Origin: an uncultured Verrucomicrobiaceae bacterium
GTDB taxonomy: Bacteria > Verrucomicrobiota > Verrucomicrobiia > Verrucomicrobiales > Verrucomicrobiaceae
Assembly (NCBI GenBank): GCA_937872615.1
Contig: CALMTT010000529.1
Location: 1-58,302, forward strand
Length of the DNA: 58,302 bases
Reading direction: 5' to 3'
Under the pieces are notes generated by a model, which worked only from the letters and a program-made list of their open reading frames with translations, was not told the origin of the DNA and made no database searches. The position numbers and the translations under genes were made by a program. How positions within the stretch are numbered: the stretch's first letter is position 1; every line of letters starts with the position of its first letter. Shown one piece after another: positions 16,399 through 24,785 of the stretch.

Positions 16399-17166
16399 AT
16401 GAAATGGTTCATTCGCATCCTCGTCGTTCTCGCTGTGCTCATCGCCGGACTGCTTTGGTTTGGTTATTCGAAGATCGATGACCTCTTGAAGCTGGGCATT
16501 GAGAAAGCGGGCACCGAGGCGCTTCAAGCACCAGTGACGATTCAGAAGCTCAAGATCTCCATGTTCTCCGGCGCTGGGACCATCGAAGGCCTCGAGATCG
16601 GCACGCCCGTTGGCTTCAGCGTGCCGTGCTCGTTGCGCATCAATCAGGCGGACATCGCCATCAACACCGCCGCCAGCAAGGAAGACCGCATCGTCATCCA
16701 GCACATCCACCTCAACCAGCCTGACATTCATCTCGAGGTCGGCCCCGGTGGCACGAACCTCTCACAGATCGCCAAAAACGCCCGCGCCACCGCCGATTCA
16801 GTGGCTCCGTCCTCCGGCAGCTCTCCAGCACCCACCTCCGGCTCCAAGCCGGAGAAGGAACTCAAGCTCCAAGTTGATGAGATCCTAATCACCGGAGCGA
16901 AGGTGAATGCCAGCGCCGGTGTGCTGCCCGGGGCCCAAGCCTCTGTCACCCTGCCTGAAATCAAGCTGACCGGCCTCGGCACCGGCCCCGAAGGCCTCAC
17001 GCCTGCCGAACTGACCGCCGTCATCCTCTCCAAACTCTCCGAAGAAGCCACCAAAGCCGGCGCAGGCGGTGCCGTCGAAAACCTCCTCAAGGGCAGCAAC
17101 ATCAAAGTCGATTCCAAGGAACTCAAAGAAGGCGTGAACGAGCTGAAAAAGCTCTTCGGGAAGTAG
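16399..17166 (+). CDS. AsmA-like membrane-anchored protein
   Basis: A 255-residue protein with one N-terminal membrane anchor (WFIRILVVLAVLIAGLLWFGY), then KIDDLLKLGIEKAGTEAL and TIQKLKISMFSGAGTIEGLEIG, which resemble the start of AsmA/TamB-type bridge proteins: a short helix and then beta strands with a substrate-groove pattern. A Ser/Pro/Gly-rich linker at about 133-150 divides two beta-rich parts. AsmA-type proteins are implicated in lipid transport between the membranes, but this one is much shorter than true AsmA, so it is a small relative at best. It starts 61 bp after the PVC-type gene. Confidence 0.6.
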   Translation: MKWFIRILVVLAVLIAGLLWFGYSKIDDLLKLGIEKAGTEALQAPVTIQKLKISMFSGAGTIEGLEIGTPVGFSVPCSLRINQADIAINTAASKEDRIVIQHIHLNQPDIHLEVGPGGTNLSQIAKNARATADSVAPSSGSSPAPTSGSKPEKELKLQVDEILITGAKVNASAGVLPGAQASVTLPEIKLTGLGTGPEGLTPAELTAVILSKLSEEATKAGAGGAVENLLKGSNIKVDSKELKEGVNELKKLFGK

Positions 17167-17293
17167 GCCGATTCGATCCTGAATCGTCAAACACGCACAG
17201 ATCCCCATCAACAGGGTTGCTCGCGGTCATGGTCATGCATCTTGACCAGCAAGGCTCGCGACATCTCTTCGTCTTCCACTTCACCGACCTGCC
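17167..17293. other. Intergenic region with small inverted repeats
   Basis: CGATTC/GAATCG (17169-17186) forms a short stem just after the AsmA-like stop. TTGCT...GGTCA pairs with TGACC...AGCAA around 17217-17252. Neither is followed by a T run, so they are not clear terminators. No promoter could be called with confidence. Confidence 0.35.
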
Positions 17294-18994
17294 ATGAGAC
17301 CGCTCTTCTTCCTGCTCCTTGCCGTTTCCGCCTCCGCTGCTGTGCATGAGGCGGACGTGTGTGTCTTTGGCGGAACCTCAGGTGGTGTCGCCGCGGCGGT
17401 GCAGGTGGCGCGGATGGGAAAGACGGCCGTTTTGGCCGAGCCGGGGCGTCATCTCGGCGGTATGACGAGTGGTGGGCTCAGCGCGGTGGACATCGGCGAT
17501 CCGCGCAGCGTGGGTGGTATCGCACGGGAGTATTTCACGCGGCTCGTCGGCAAGTATGGGAAGAAGCTGGAGTGGGATCAGCCTTTTAAACACACCGGCG
17601 GACCCGCAACGGGCGGCGCGTATGCCATCGAGCCGCATCAGGCGGAGCGAGTGTTTGAGGAGATGGTCAAAGAAGCGGGCGTGAAAGTGCTGCGCGATGC
17701 CAAACTGGCCTCGGCGGCAAAAAGTGATGCGGCCACTCCTGACCGCAAAGGTGCGGGCAAGAGTGCCCGCGTCACTTCCATCACCCTCGAAAACGGCGAT
17801 GTGATCCACGCGAAGGTCTTCATCGACACCACCTACGAAGGCGATCTCATGGCGAAGGCCGGGGTGAGTTTCACGCTGATGCGCGAGGGCAATGCAAAGT
17901 ATGGCGAGAAGCTCAACGGCATCCAATACGACGAGCGCTTCCGGCCGCGCAGCGAGTTCGCGCAGCCGGGGAGCAATGGTCGGCTCGAGAATGGCCTCGG
18001 CGTGTGGGATCGCGATTTCCCGCTCGATCCGTATGTCGTGCTCGGTTGCAAGGACAGCGGCGTGCTGCCGCTGGTGGAGCTGGATGACGTCGGCAAGCCC
18101 GGCGACCCCGCGCCTGGCGTGCAGGCGTATTGCTATCGTCTTTGTCTGACGACCAATGCGGCGAATCGCCTGCCCATCACGCCGCCGGCCGATTACGACC
18201 CGAAGACCTATGAGATCGTCGCGCGCTTCATTGAGGCCTGTTTGCAAAATGGCGATGACATGGACCTGCGCTGGTTCTCGAAGCACGATCCGCTGCCAAA
18301 CGACAAGTGGGACTTCAACACGGCCACTTTCGGTGGCAATCTGCCCGGCGCCTCGCACGCTTGGCCTGCCGCGGGCTACGCCGAGCGCGAAAAGATCGCC
18401 AAAAAGCACGAGAACTATCATCGCGGCCTGCTGCACTTCCTCGCCACGGATCCGCGTGTGCCGAAAAAGGTGCGCGAGGACATGCAGCGTTTCGGTTTGC
18501 CCAAAGACGAGTTTCCCGACACCGCCGGCTGGCCGCATCAGCTCTACATCCGCGAGGCGCGGCGCATGGTAAGCGATCTCGTGCTCACCGAGCACCACAC
18601 CTTTGGCCAAACCATCGCGCCGAAGTCCATCGGACTCGGCAGCTACGGCACGGACGTGCATGAGATCCGCCGCATCGTGAAGGACGGTGTCGTCATTCGC
18701 GAGGGCAAGCTCGCCGGCAGTCGCGGCGGCTTCGGCCCCTATCAAATCGGCTACGACGCCATCGTGCCCAAGAAGAGAGAGTGCACGAACCTGCTCGTCA
18801 CCTTCGCTTTGAGTGCCAGCCACACCGCCTTTGCCAGCATCCGCATGGAACCGGTTTTCATGATCACCAGCCAAAGCGCCGCCACCGCCGCGGTGATGGC
18901 TTTGGAGAAAGGCCAGGACGTGCAGGAGGTCGATTACGAGCCGCTGAAGGCACGCCTTGTGAAAGATGGGCAAGTGATCGAGTGGACGAAATGA
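17294..18994 (+). CDS. Secreted FAD-dependent oxidoreductase
   Basis: A 566-residue protein with a short signal peptide (MRPLFFLLLAVSASAAV) and an N-terminal FAD-binding Rossmann motif VFGGTSGGVAAAVQVARMG, then HLGGMTSGGLS, then the second conserved segment VFIDTTYEGDLMAKAG. These are hallmarks of the FAD_oxidored group abundant in Verrucomicrobia and Planctomycetes, often beside glycan-degrading genes. Residues about 143-160 (SDAATPDRKGAGKSARVT) come from an in-frame palindromic element (17722-17775). The next gene, a DUF4838 protein, is likely co-transcribed, and a palindromic element starts immediately after this stop codon. Confidence 0.87.
   Translation: MRPLFFLLLAVSASAAVHEADVCVFGGTSGGVAAAVQVARMGKTAVLAEPGRHLGGMTSGGLSAVDIGDPRSVGGIAREYFTRLVGKYGKKLEWDQPFKHTGGPATGGAYAIEPHQAERVFEEMVKEAGVKVLRDAKLASAAKSDAATPDRKGAGKSARVTSITLENGDVIHAKVFIDTTYEGDLMAKAGVSFTLMREGNAKYGEKLNGIQYDERFRPRSEFAQPGSNGRLENGLGVWDRDFPLDPYVVLGCKDSGVLPLVELDDVGKPGDPAPGVQAYCYRLCLTTNAANRLPITPPADYDPKTYEIVARFIEACLQNGDDMDLRWFSKHDPLPNDKWDFNTATFGGNLPGASHAWPAAGYAEREKIAKKHENYHRGLLHFLATDPRVPKKVREDMQRFGLPKDEFPDTAGWPHQLYIREARRMVSDLVLTEHHTFGQTIAPKSIGLGSYGTDVHEIRRIVKDGVVIREGKLAGSRGGFGPYQIGYDAIVPKKRECTNLLVTFALSASHTAFASIRMEPVFMITSQSAATAAVMALEKGQDVQEVDYEPLKARLVKDGQVIEWTK
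17722..17775. repeat. 54-bp palindromic element inside the FAD oxidoreductase gene (element A1)
   Basis: The left arm AAGTGATGCGGCCACTC is the inverse of GAGTGCCCGCGTCAC on the right (13 of 15 from GTGA). The right half is a perfect hairpin GCGGGCA/TGCCCGC with loop AGAG. The left half is a similar hairpin, GCGGCCA/TGACCGC with loop CTCC and one mismatch. The same sequence, in the same reading phase, occurs at 41773-41835 in a different gene. Confidence 0.82.
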
Positions 18995-19048
18995 GTGTGG
19001 TTGAGTCCTCTGGACTCATCTGAAGCAGTCGGGACGACTGCACCACAC
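18995..19048. repeat. 54-bp double-hairpin palindromic element (element B1), intergenic
   Basis: Begins at the base after the FAD oxidoreductase stop codon. Two perfect 7-bp hairpins: TGAGTCC/GGACTCA with loop TCT, and GCAGTCG/CGACTGC with loop GGA. The ends GTGTGGT and ACCACAC are complementary. It is homologous to element B2 at 43111-43164, with stem differences that preserve pairing. It may act as an mRNA processing or termination structure between the two genes. Confidence 0.85.
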
Positions 19049-19108
19049 TACCGATCCACCTGGCACGATAGATTTGCGCCTCGTGGCGGTAGTTATCGGG
19101 CCCCATCC

Positions 19109-21577
19109 ATGCCTTTTCCCAAATTGAAGTCGCTTTGTCGCTGCCTTGTTCTGTTGCCGCTGATCTCACTGCATGCGGCGGAGCCGTTGCTGATCGAAAA
19201 CGGAAGCGCCCACGCTGAAATCATTATCGCGGAGAAACCGGCGCGGATGACCAAACTGGCGGCGAAGGAGCTGCAAAGCACGCTTTTGAAAATGACGGGC
19301 GCGACGCTGCCCATCGCGAGTGAGCGCACGGCGGGCAAGACGGCGATCTTTGTCGGTGTGAGCCGCTTCACGGAGGAGCTGGGGCTTTCGACGAAGGAGT
19401 TGAAGCATGGCGCGTTTCGCATGGCGTCGGGCGAGGGATGGCTGGCGCTGCTCGGTGCGGACAAGGACTTTGTGCCCATCGAGCCCTGGGGACGCAAGCG
19501 CGACAAAAGCGAGGCCGCGCGAGTGAATGCCGAATGGGACAAGATCACCGGCGACACGTTTTGGAACACGGCGAGCGAGCTTTACCAGCTCTACCATGCC
19601 GACCTCGATGTGTGGGAGCAGGATGACGCGGGCACCTTCAATGCGGTGAACGAGTTCCTGCGCGGGCTCGGCTGCCGGTGGTTCGCGCCGGGTGAGATCG
19701 GCGAGGTGGTGCCGAAGGTCGCGACGATCACGCTGCCGAAGGTGGATCGCACCGTCGTGCCGGACTTTGGTTTGCGGCGCTTTGTTTACTACACGCAGCA
19801 CACGGGCATCGGGGAGCGTGCGTTGTGGAATCTGCGGCTCGGTTTGAACTATGGCACGGAGATCGCAGGCTTTCCGCAGCTCTGCCATGGCATGAAGTTC
19901 GTCATCAAGCGCAAGGAGATGCAGCAGGCGCATCCGGAGATGTATCTCAAGATCAACGGCAAGCACGACACCACGCACAAGGAGGACGGTGTGCCCGATC
20001 TGCTCTCGCCGCTGCTGTTTGAGAAACAGTTGAAGCATGTTCGCGCGATGTTTGATCACTTCCACGAGCCCATGTGCAACATCGACCTCGTGGACGGCTA
20101 CGGCGGCCTCATGGGCGATGATCCCGCGTGGCAGGCGCAGCTCACGCCGGAACGCGGCTGGCGCGGCACGATGTCGGATCATGTGTTCGGCTATTTGAAC
20201 CGCGTGGCGTTGGAACTGCATCGCAGTCATCCCGACCGGCTCGTCAGCGCCCTCGCCTACAGCGCCTACACGCAGCCGCCGCTGAAGATCGAGAAATTGA
20301 GCCCGAATCTGGTCGTGATCGACGTGCATCATCGGCAGGAGTTCTGGGAGGAGTCGCAATGGAACGAGCGCCGACAATGGCGGGCCGAGTGGCTCAAAAA
20401 GCTCGCGCCTAGTCGCTACATCACCTGGGATTTCAGCACAAACGCACGCCCGGAGCAGGCCGGACGTCCGGTTTACTACTCGAAACAGATCAGCCGCGAC
20501 TTGCGCGACCTGAAAGGCGTCAGTTTGGGCGAGCAGGTGGAGATTTACGCGCATCCCGCAGGCAAAGAGCAGTCCTTTGGCTACCACGACCTCGCCATCG
20601 AGCACTTCAATCTCTACGTCACCGCGCGGCTCTACTGGGATGCGAATCAAGACGTGGACGCGATGCTCGCTGATTACTGCACGAGCTACTTCGGCCCCGC
20701 AGCCGAGCCGATGCGCACCTTCATCACCCACGCCGAGGCGAACTGGATGCACATGAACACCGACGCGGCAAAGATCAGCGAGTCGTTTGATCTGCTCGCC
20801 AAAGCGAAGGCCGCCATAGATGCCGCGAGCCTGCCCGGTCGTCGCATCCAGCAGATCGCGGACACGATGAAGCCGCTGGAAACGCTGCGCGTGCAGCTCA
20901 GTCGCAAGCGCGACACCGATCTCGACTATCGCGTGCTCGAAACCGTGAACACCGGCGCTAAACCGCTCGGCAGCAAGCCGCTCGATGGCCAGGTGGACAA
21001 GGCATATTGGGGAGACGTGCGTCGTTCCGTGCTCATCAAGCTGCGTCCCGAGGACCCGCAGCCCAAGGCCGGCACCAGCTTTCAAATTCAACGCGATGGC
21101 AGCACGCTGCACGTCGGCATCGTCTGCCTCGAGCCGGACATGAAGGGCCTGAAGAGCACCACCACTCAAAACGACGACCCCAAGCTCCTCGAAGGCGATC
21201 ACATCACCCTGCTCATCGAGACCCCATCGCGCAGCTACTACGAGATCTGCATCAATCCCGCCGGAGCCGTCTATGACCTCGACCACGGCCCCAGCGGTCG
21301 CGGCATCGCCTGGAGCAGCGGTGCCAAAGTGGCCGTGCATCGCGGCACGGACCGCTGGAGCATCGAGATGCGCCTCCCCATCGTCGGTGCCGAGGCTTTC
21401 GTGCTCGATCCCACCAAGGGCATCGACGGCGAACGCCCCAAAGAACTCTTCCCCTGGCACTTCAACCTCGGCCGCACCCGCATCCGCGATGGCAAAACCG
21501 AACGCACCGCCTTCTCACCCACCGGCAAGGATGACTTCTATGTGCCTGAGAAGTTTGCTAAGCTGTGGGGGAGGTGA
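19109..21577 (+). CDS. DUF4838 domain-containing secreted protein (glycoside hydrolase-like)
   Basis: An 822-residue protein with a signal peptide (PFPKLKSLCRCLVLLPLISL) from the ATG at 19109. The frame is open back to 18995, but that part contains the palindromic element. Residues about 30-150 resemble the N-terminal domain of alpha-glucuronidases and GH20-type enzymes (AAKELQSTLLKMTGA). The central part carries DUF4838 features (NEFLRGLGCRWFAPGEIG, then LWNLRLGLNYG). The last about 200 residues look like a CBM9-like carbohydrate-binding domain (GQVDKAYWGD). Likely a cell-surface or periplasmic glycan-active protein paired with the upstream FAD oxidoreductase. Confidence 0.82.
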   Translation: MPFPKLKSLCRCLVLLPLISLHAAEPLLIENGSAHAEIIIAEKPARMTKLAAKELQSTLLKMTGATLPIASERTAGKTAIFVGVSRFTEELGLSTKELKHGAFRMASGEGWLALLGADKDFVPIEPWGRKRDKSEAARVNAEWDKITGDTFWNTASELYQLYHADLDVWEQDDAGTFNAVNEFLRGLGCRWFAPGEIGEVVPKVATITLPKVDRTVVPDFGLRRFVYYTQHTGIGERALWNLRLGLNYGTEIAGFPQLCHGMKFVIKRKEMQQAHPEMYLKINGKHDTTHKEDGVPDLLSPLLFEKQLKHVRAMFDHFHEPMCNIDLVDGYGGLMGDDPAWQAQLTPERGWRGTMSDHVFGYLNRVALELHRSHPDRLVSALAYSAYTQPPLKIEKLSPNLVVIDVHHRQEFWEESQWNERRQWRAEWLKKLAPSRYITWDFSTNARPEQAGRPVYYSKQISRDLRDLKGVSLGEQVEIYAHPAGKEQSFGYHDLAIEHFNLYVTARLYWDANQDVDAMLADYCTSYFGPAAEPMRTFITHAEANWMHMNTDAAKISESFDLLAKAKAAIDAASLPGRRIQQIADTMKPLETLRVQLSRKRDTDLDYRVLETVNTGAKPLGSKPLDGQVDKAYWGDVRRSVLIKLRPEDPQPKAGTSFQIQRDGSTLHVGIVCLEPDMKGLKSTTTQNDDPKLLEGDHITLLIETPSRSYYEICINPAGAVYDLDHGPSGRGIAWSSGAKVAVHRGTDRWSIEMRLPIVGAEAFVLDPTKGIDGERPKELFPWHFNLGRTRIRDGKTERTAFSPTGKDDFYVPEKFAKLWGR

Positions 21578-21736
21578 CTTGCGTTAGTCTCGCGACAAAG
21601 ATTCGTTGGTGGCAGCCAACGCATGGCTGCAATTGGGAGCGTTTGATCTCACTCCTCCTTCATTCACGACAAATGGCTCAGCGCCTCACAAACACACTCA
21701 CTTGCCGAACCGAAGCCACTAACGTATCCTCCGCGC

Positions 21737-21967
21737 ATGACAGCCGCGCCCCAACTCGACATGAGCACCCTGCCGCCCTTTGTGAACGCGGTGGAGGGGC
21801 GCTTAATGATGGCGTTGAAGTTCTTCGAGCTAGGACGCTTGTCGCTCGGACAGGCGGCAGAGGTCGCGGGTTACTCGAAACGGGCTTTTATCGACGTGCT
21901 GGGCCAATATGGAATCCCCGTCGCCGACTATCCTGCCAGTGAACTCGCAGACGAAGTCGCATGGTAA
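21737..21967 (+). CDS. UPF0175 family antitoxin
   Basis: A 76-residue protein with the UPF0175 pattern: FFELGRLSLGQAAEVAGYSK, a helix-turn-helix-like segment, then RAFIDVLGQYGIPVADYP. UPF0175 proteins are predicted antitoxins paired with DUF3368 PIN-like toxins, as here: the toxin ATG at 21961 overlaps the last codons by 7 bp. The pair is presumably autoregulated. The 159 bp upstream holds only a small stem, GTTGG/CCAAC near 21610, and no gene. Confidence 0.85.
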   Translation: MTAAPQLDMSTLPPFVNAVEGRLMMALKFFELGRLSLGQAAEVAGYSKRAFIDVLGQYGIPVADYPASELADEVAW

Positions 21968-22413
21968 AGATCGCCGCGGTCGTGGATAGCGCCTGCTTGA
22001 TCGGGCTGGAGCGCATCGGTCGGCTCGACCTGCTGCCAGCGCTGCTTGATCCCATCTTTGCTCCGCCTGCGGTCAATCTCGAGTTTGGTTCGCAGCCAGC
22101 CTGGATGAATGTGCAGCCGCCCAGCGATGTGGGGATGGTGGCCGCCTTGCGATTGATGGTCGATCCGGGTGAATCAGAAGCCATCGTGCTGGCCTATGAG
22201 AAGGGACTGCGCATCATCTTGGACGATCGCAAAGCACGCGAAGTGGCTCAGCGCCTCGGAGTTCCCGTCACAGGCACGGTGGGACTGCTGATCAAGGCGA
22301 AGCAGGAAGGCGTGATCACCGCAGTCAGTCCGTTGCTGGATGCTCTCGACTCGAATCACTTCCGCATTGGCGACGCTCTTCGCGCCGAGGCGTTGAGATT
22401 GGCGGGTGAGTAG
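21961..22413 (+). CDS. DUF3368 PIN-like toxin
   Basis: A 150-residue protein with a PIN-like layout: AAVVDSACLIGLERIG (first acidic residue), ESEAIVLAYEKG, IILDDRKAREVAQRLG (acidic pair), then GTVGLLIKAKQEG. DUF3368 proteins are predicted ribonuclease toxins encoded directly after UPF0175 antitoxins. The acidic residues expected to hold magnesium are all present, so the toxin looks intact. Confidence 0.85.
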   Translation: MVKIAAVVDSACLIGLERIGRLDLLPALLDPIFAPPAVNLEFGSQPAWMNVQPPSDVGMVAALRLMVDPGESEAIVLAYEKGLRIILDDRKAREVAQRLGVPVTGTVGLLIKAKQEGVITAVSPLLDALDSNHFRIGDALRAEALRLAGE

Positions 22414-22465
22414 TTCCACGGGCGGCAGACTTGCACTCCACACCACGCCTCTTTGAATGCAGCGC

Positions 22466-22849
22466 ATGACCATCCACCACCTTGATCACCTCGTTCTCAC
22501 GGTGAACGACCTGGACGCAACGTGTGCGTTTTATCGGCAGCTCGGGATGGAGGTGGTGACGTTTGGGGCGGGACGGACGGCGTTGCGGTATGGGGATCAG
22601 AAGATCAATCTGCATCCGGCGGCGGCTCCGATGGCACCGCATGCGGCGCGGCCGGTGGCGGGGTCGGCGGATCTGTGTTTCATCGTGAAGGGCGGGCTCG
22701 ATGAGGTCGTGGCGCATTTGCAGGGATGCGGGATCGCGATTGTCGAAGGTCCGGTGAAGCGCACGGGGGCTACGGGGCCGATCGAGTCGGTTTATTGTCG
22801 TGATCCGGATGGGAACCTGATCGAGCTGGCGGTGCCGGTGGCGGATTGA
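22466..22849 (+). CDS. VOC-family (glyoxalase/bleomycin resistance-like) protein
   Basis: A single-domain VOC protein of 127 residues: HHLDHLVLTVNDL with the first metal histidine, CAFYRQLGMEVV, KINLHP with a second histidine, and SVYCRDPDGNLIELAV with the glutamate. This fits metal-dependent VOC enzymes such as virulence-protein- or glyoxalase-like members, which usually work as dimers. The substrate cannot be deduced. The ATG at 22466 is chosen so that the protein starts at the first strand; an ATG at 22457 would add three residues. Confidence 0.85.
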   Translation: MTIHHLDHLVLTVNDLDATCAFYRQLGMEVVTFGAGRTALRYGDQKINLHPAAAPMAPHAARPVAGSADLCFIVKGGLDEVVAHLQGCGIAIVEGPVKRTGATGPIESVYCRDPDGNLIELAVPVAD

Positions 22850-22989
22850 GCGGCAGTTTTGACTGAAAAGGCAGCGTGACGCGATTTGATCATTCAAGAT
22901 GGTTTCGGCCATCGAGGTGACGCTCGGCGGTAAATGGCCCTTTGCATGCCTTGCTTGCTTTGGGCGGCTTTTTCCAGTCCACTCACGCC

Positions 22990-24753
22990 GTGATCCGATC
23001 TCTGCTTTTTCTTCTCTCCGCCTCCGTCGCTTGCGCCGAGGTGCCGCCGCGGGTGCTCATCGAGCAATATGGCGCGGATGCGAGCCTGCTCAGCCGTCAT
23101 TGGTCAATCACGGGCGACACCGCGCGGTCCCTGGATCGCGAAAAGCAGATGCTGGAGGGCTGGCTGAAGAAGCTGACGGCGCTCGACTTTGCCAAGCTGT
23201 CGCCGGAGGAGCAGATCGACTTCGTTTTGATGCGCAATGACCTCGAAGCCTCGCTGATGCATGTCGGTGATCGCCGTGATGATGTGCAGGAGCTTGCCAC
23301 GTGGATGCCGTTTCGTTCGATCATCGACGGACTCACCGAGCAGCGCGTGCTGGGGGCTCCTTTGAACCCCGAAAAGGCCGCGAGTGCTCTCGCACCGCTC
23401 GCGAAGCGCGTCACTGATCTCCAGAACCAAATGAAGGCAGCCAAGGAAAAGAAGCCGGAGGCGAAAAAGGCCGGCGAGAAGCCCGTGGAGGCCGCGAAGA
23501 AGGAAAAAGCCATCGCGGTGCCCACCGCGCATCAGGCGCTGCGTGCGGCGGAGAGCACCGACGCGCTGCGTGAGTCGCTCAAAACATGGTTTGGCAACTA
23601 CGAAGGCTTTTTGCCGGACTTTGGCTGGTGGATGAAGCAGCCCTACGACGACGCGCAGAAGGCGCTGGAAGGTTACGCGAAGTTTCTGCGCGAGGAGCTG
23701 GCGGGCATCAAAGAGAAGGATGATGCGCCGCTGCTCGGCAAGGCGCAGGGCGCGAGCAATCTGCAGGGGCAGCTCGCGCATGAGTTCATCCCTTACACAC
23801 CGGAGGAACTCATCGGCATCGCGGAGCGCGAGTTCGCGTGGTGCGAGTCGGAGATGAAGAAAGCCGCGCAGGAGATGAAACTGGGCGATGATTGGAAGAA
23901 GGCCCTGCTGCGCGTGAAGCTGCAATATGTGCGCCCCGGCGAGCAGGAGACCTTTGTGCGCTCCGAGGGCAAACGCGCGATGGAGTTCGTCACGAAGCGC
24001 GAGCTCGTCACCGTGCCTGCCGATTGCGCGGAGTGGTGGGGCACCACGATGCTCGGCCCGCAGGCGCAGAAGCAGATGCCGTATGCCGCGTATAGCGGTC
24101 ACGACATCCTCATCGCCTACGCAAACGAGGCGATGAAGCACGAGGACAAGCTCATGGCCATGCGCGGCAACAACCGCCCGTTCATGCGCAATGTGGTGCC
24201 GCATGAGCTCATCCCCGGCCATCACTTGCAGCGCTTCATGGCGGACCGGCATCTGCCTTACCGTCGCGGATTCAGCACGCCGTTTTATGTCGAGGGCTGG
24301 GCGCTCTACTGGGAGATGCGCCTGTGGGACATGGGTTATCAAACGACGCCGGAGGATCGCATCGGCGCGTTGTTCTGGCGAATGCATCGCTGTGCGAGGA
24401 TCATCGTGACGCTGAAGTTTCACCTCGGCCAGATGAAGCCGGACGAGATGGTGAAGTTCCTCATCGACCGCGTCGGTCATGAGAAACTCGGCGCCACCAG
24501 CGAGGTGCGCCGCTTCATCAAAGGTGACTACTCGCCGCTCTATCAATGCGGCTACATGCTCGGCGGTCTGCAATTCATCGCGCTGCATCGTGAACTCGTC
24601 GCCAGTGGCAAGATGAGCGAGAAGCAATTCCACGACGGCATCCTCCAGCTAGGCCCGATCCCCGTCGAACTCGTCCGCGCCAGCCTGACGAAACAACCGC
24701 TCAAGCCCGACTTCAAAACCACGTGGAAGTTTGATGCCGCCACGAAGCCGTAA
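22990..24753 (+). CDS. DUF885-family metallopeptidase-like protein (first of a tandem pair)
   Basis: About 587 residues from a GTG at 22990 that gives a signal peptide (IRSLLFLLSASVACAE). An ATG at 22942 would add 16 residues and is less convincing. The zinc-peptidase motif HELIPGHHLQRFM (HExxxGH) is present, followed by FYVEGWALYWEMRL with the downstream glutamate, the usual DUF885 arrangement. A Lys/Ala/Glu-rich stretch at about residues 150-180 is probably a disordered or coiled linker. DUF885 proteins are presumed secreted peptidases. The next gene, 32 bp away, is a paralogue. Confidence 0.83.
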   Translation: MIRSLLFLLSASVACAEVPPRVLIEQYGADASLLSRHWSITGDTARSLDREKQMLEGWLKKLTALDFAKLSPEEQIDFVLMRNDLEASLMHVGDRRDDVQELATWMPFRSIIDGLTEQRVLGAPLNPEKAASALAPLAKRVTDLQNQMKAAKEKKPEAKKAGEKPVEAAKKEKAIAVPTAHQALRAAESTDALRESLKTWFGNYEGFLPDFGWWMKQPYDDAQKALEGYAKFLREELAGIKEKDDAPLLGKAQGASNLQGQLAHEFIPYTPEELIGIAEREFAWCESEMKKAAQEMKLGDDWKKALLRVKLQYVRPGEQETFVRSEGKRAMEFVTKRELVTVPADCAEWWGTTMLGPQAQKQMPYAAYSGHDILIAYANEAMKHEDKLMAMRGNNRPFMRNVVPHELIPGHHLQRFMADRHLPYRRGFSTPFYVEGWALYWEMRLWDMGYQTTPEDRIGALFWRMHRCARIIVTLKFHLGQMKPDEMVKFLIDRVGHEKLGATSEVRRFIKGDYSPLYQCGYMLGGLQFIALHRELVASGKMSEKQFHDGILQLGPIPVELVRASLTKQPLKPDFKTTWKFDAATKP

Positions 24754-24785
24754 CGCGTCTGCTACTCACTCCGAATCCCTTCACC

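Noticed and set aside
17217..17252. Stem-loop (TTGCT...AGCAA) as a terminator
   Set aside because: Bulged stem and no T run; more than 50 bp from the upstream stop, so unlikely as a terminator.
19166..21460. A 764-codon open frame on the minus strand opposite the DUF4838 gene
   Set aside because: It is the antisense shadow of a GC-rich gene. The peptide is rich in Arg, His, Leu and Ala without domain motifs, and the plus-strand gene has a signal peptide and family motifs.
23104..24633. A 509-codon minus-strand frame opposite the first DUF885 gene
   Set aside because: Antisense shadow; the plus strand encodes an intact HExxxGH protein.
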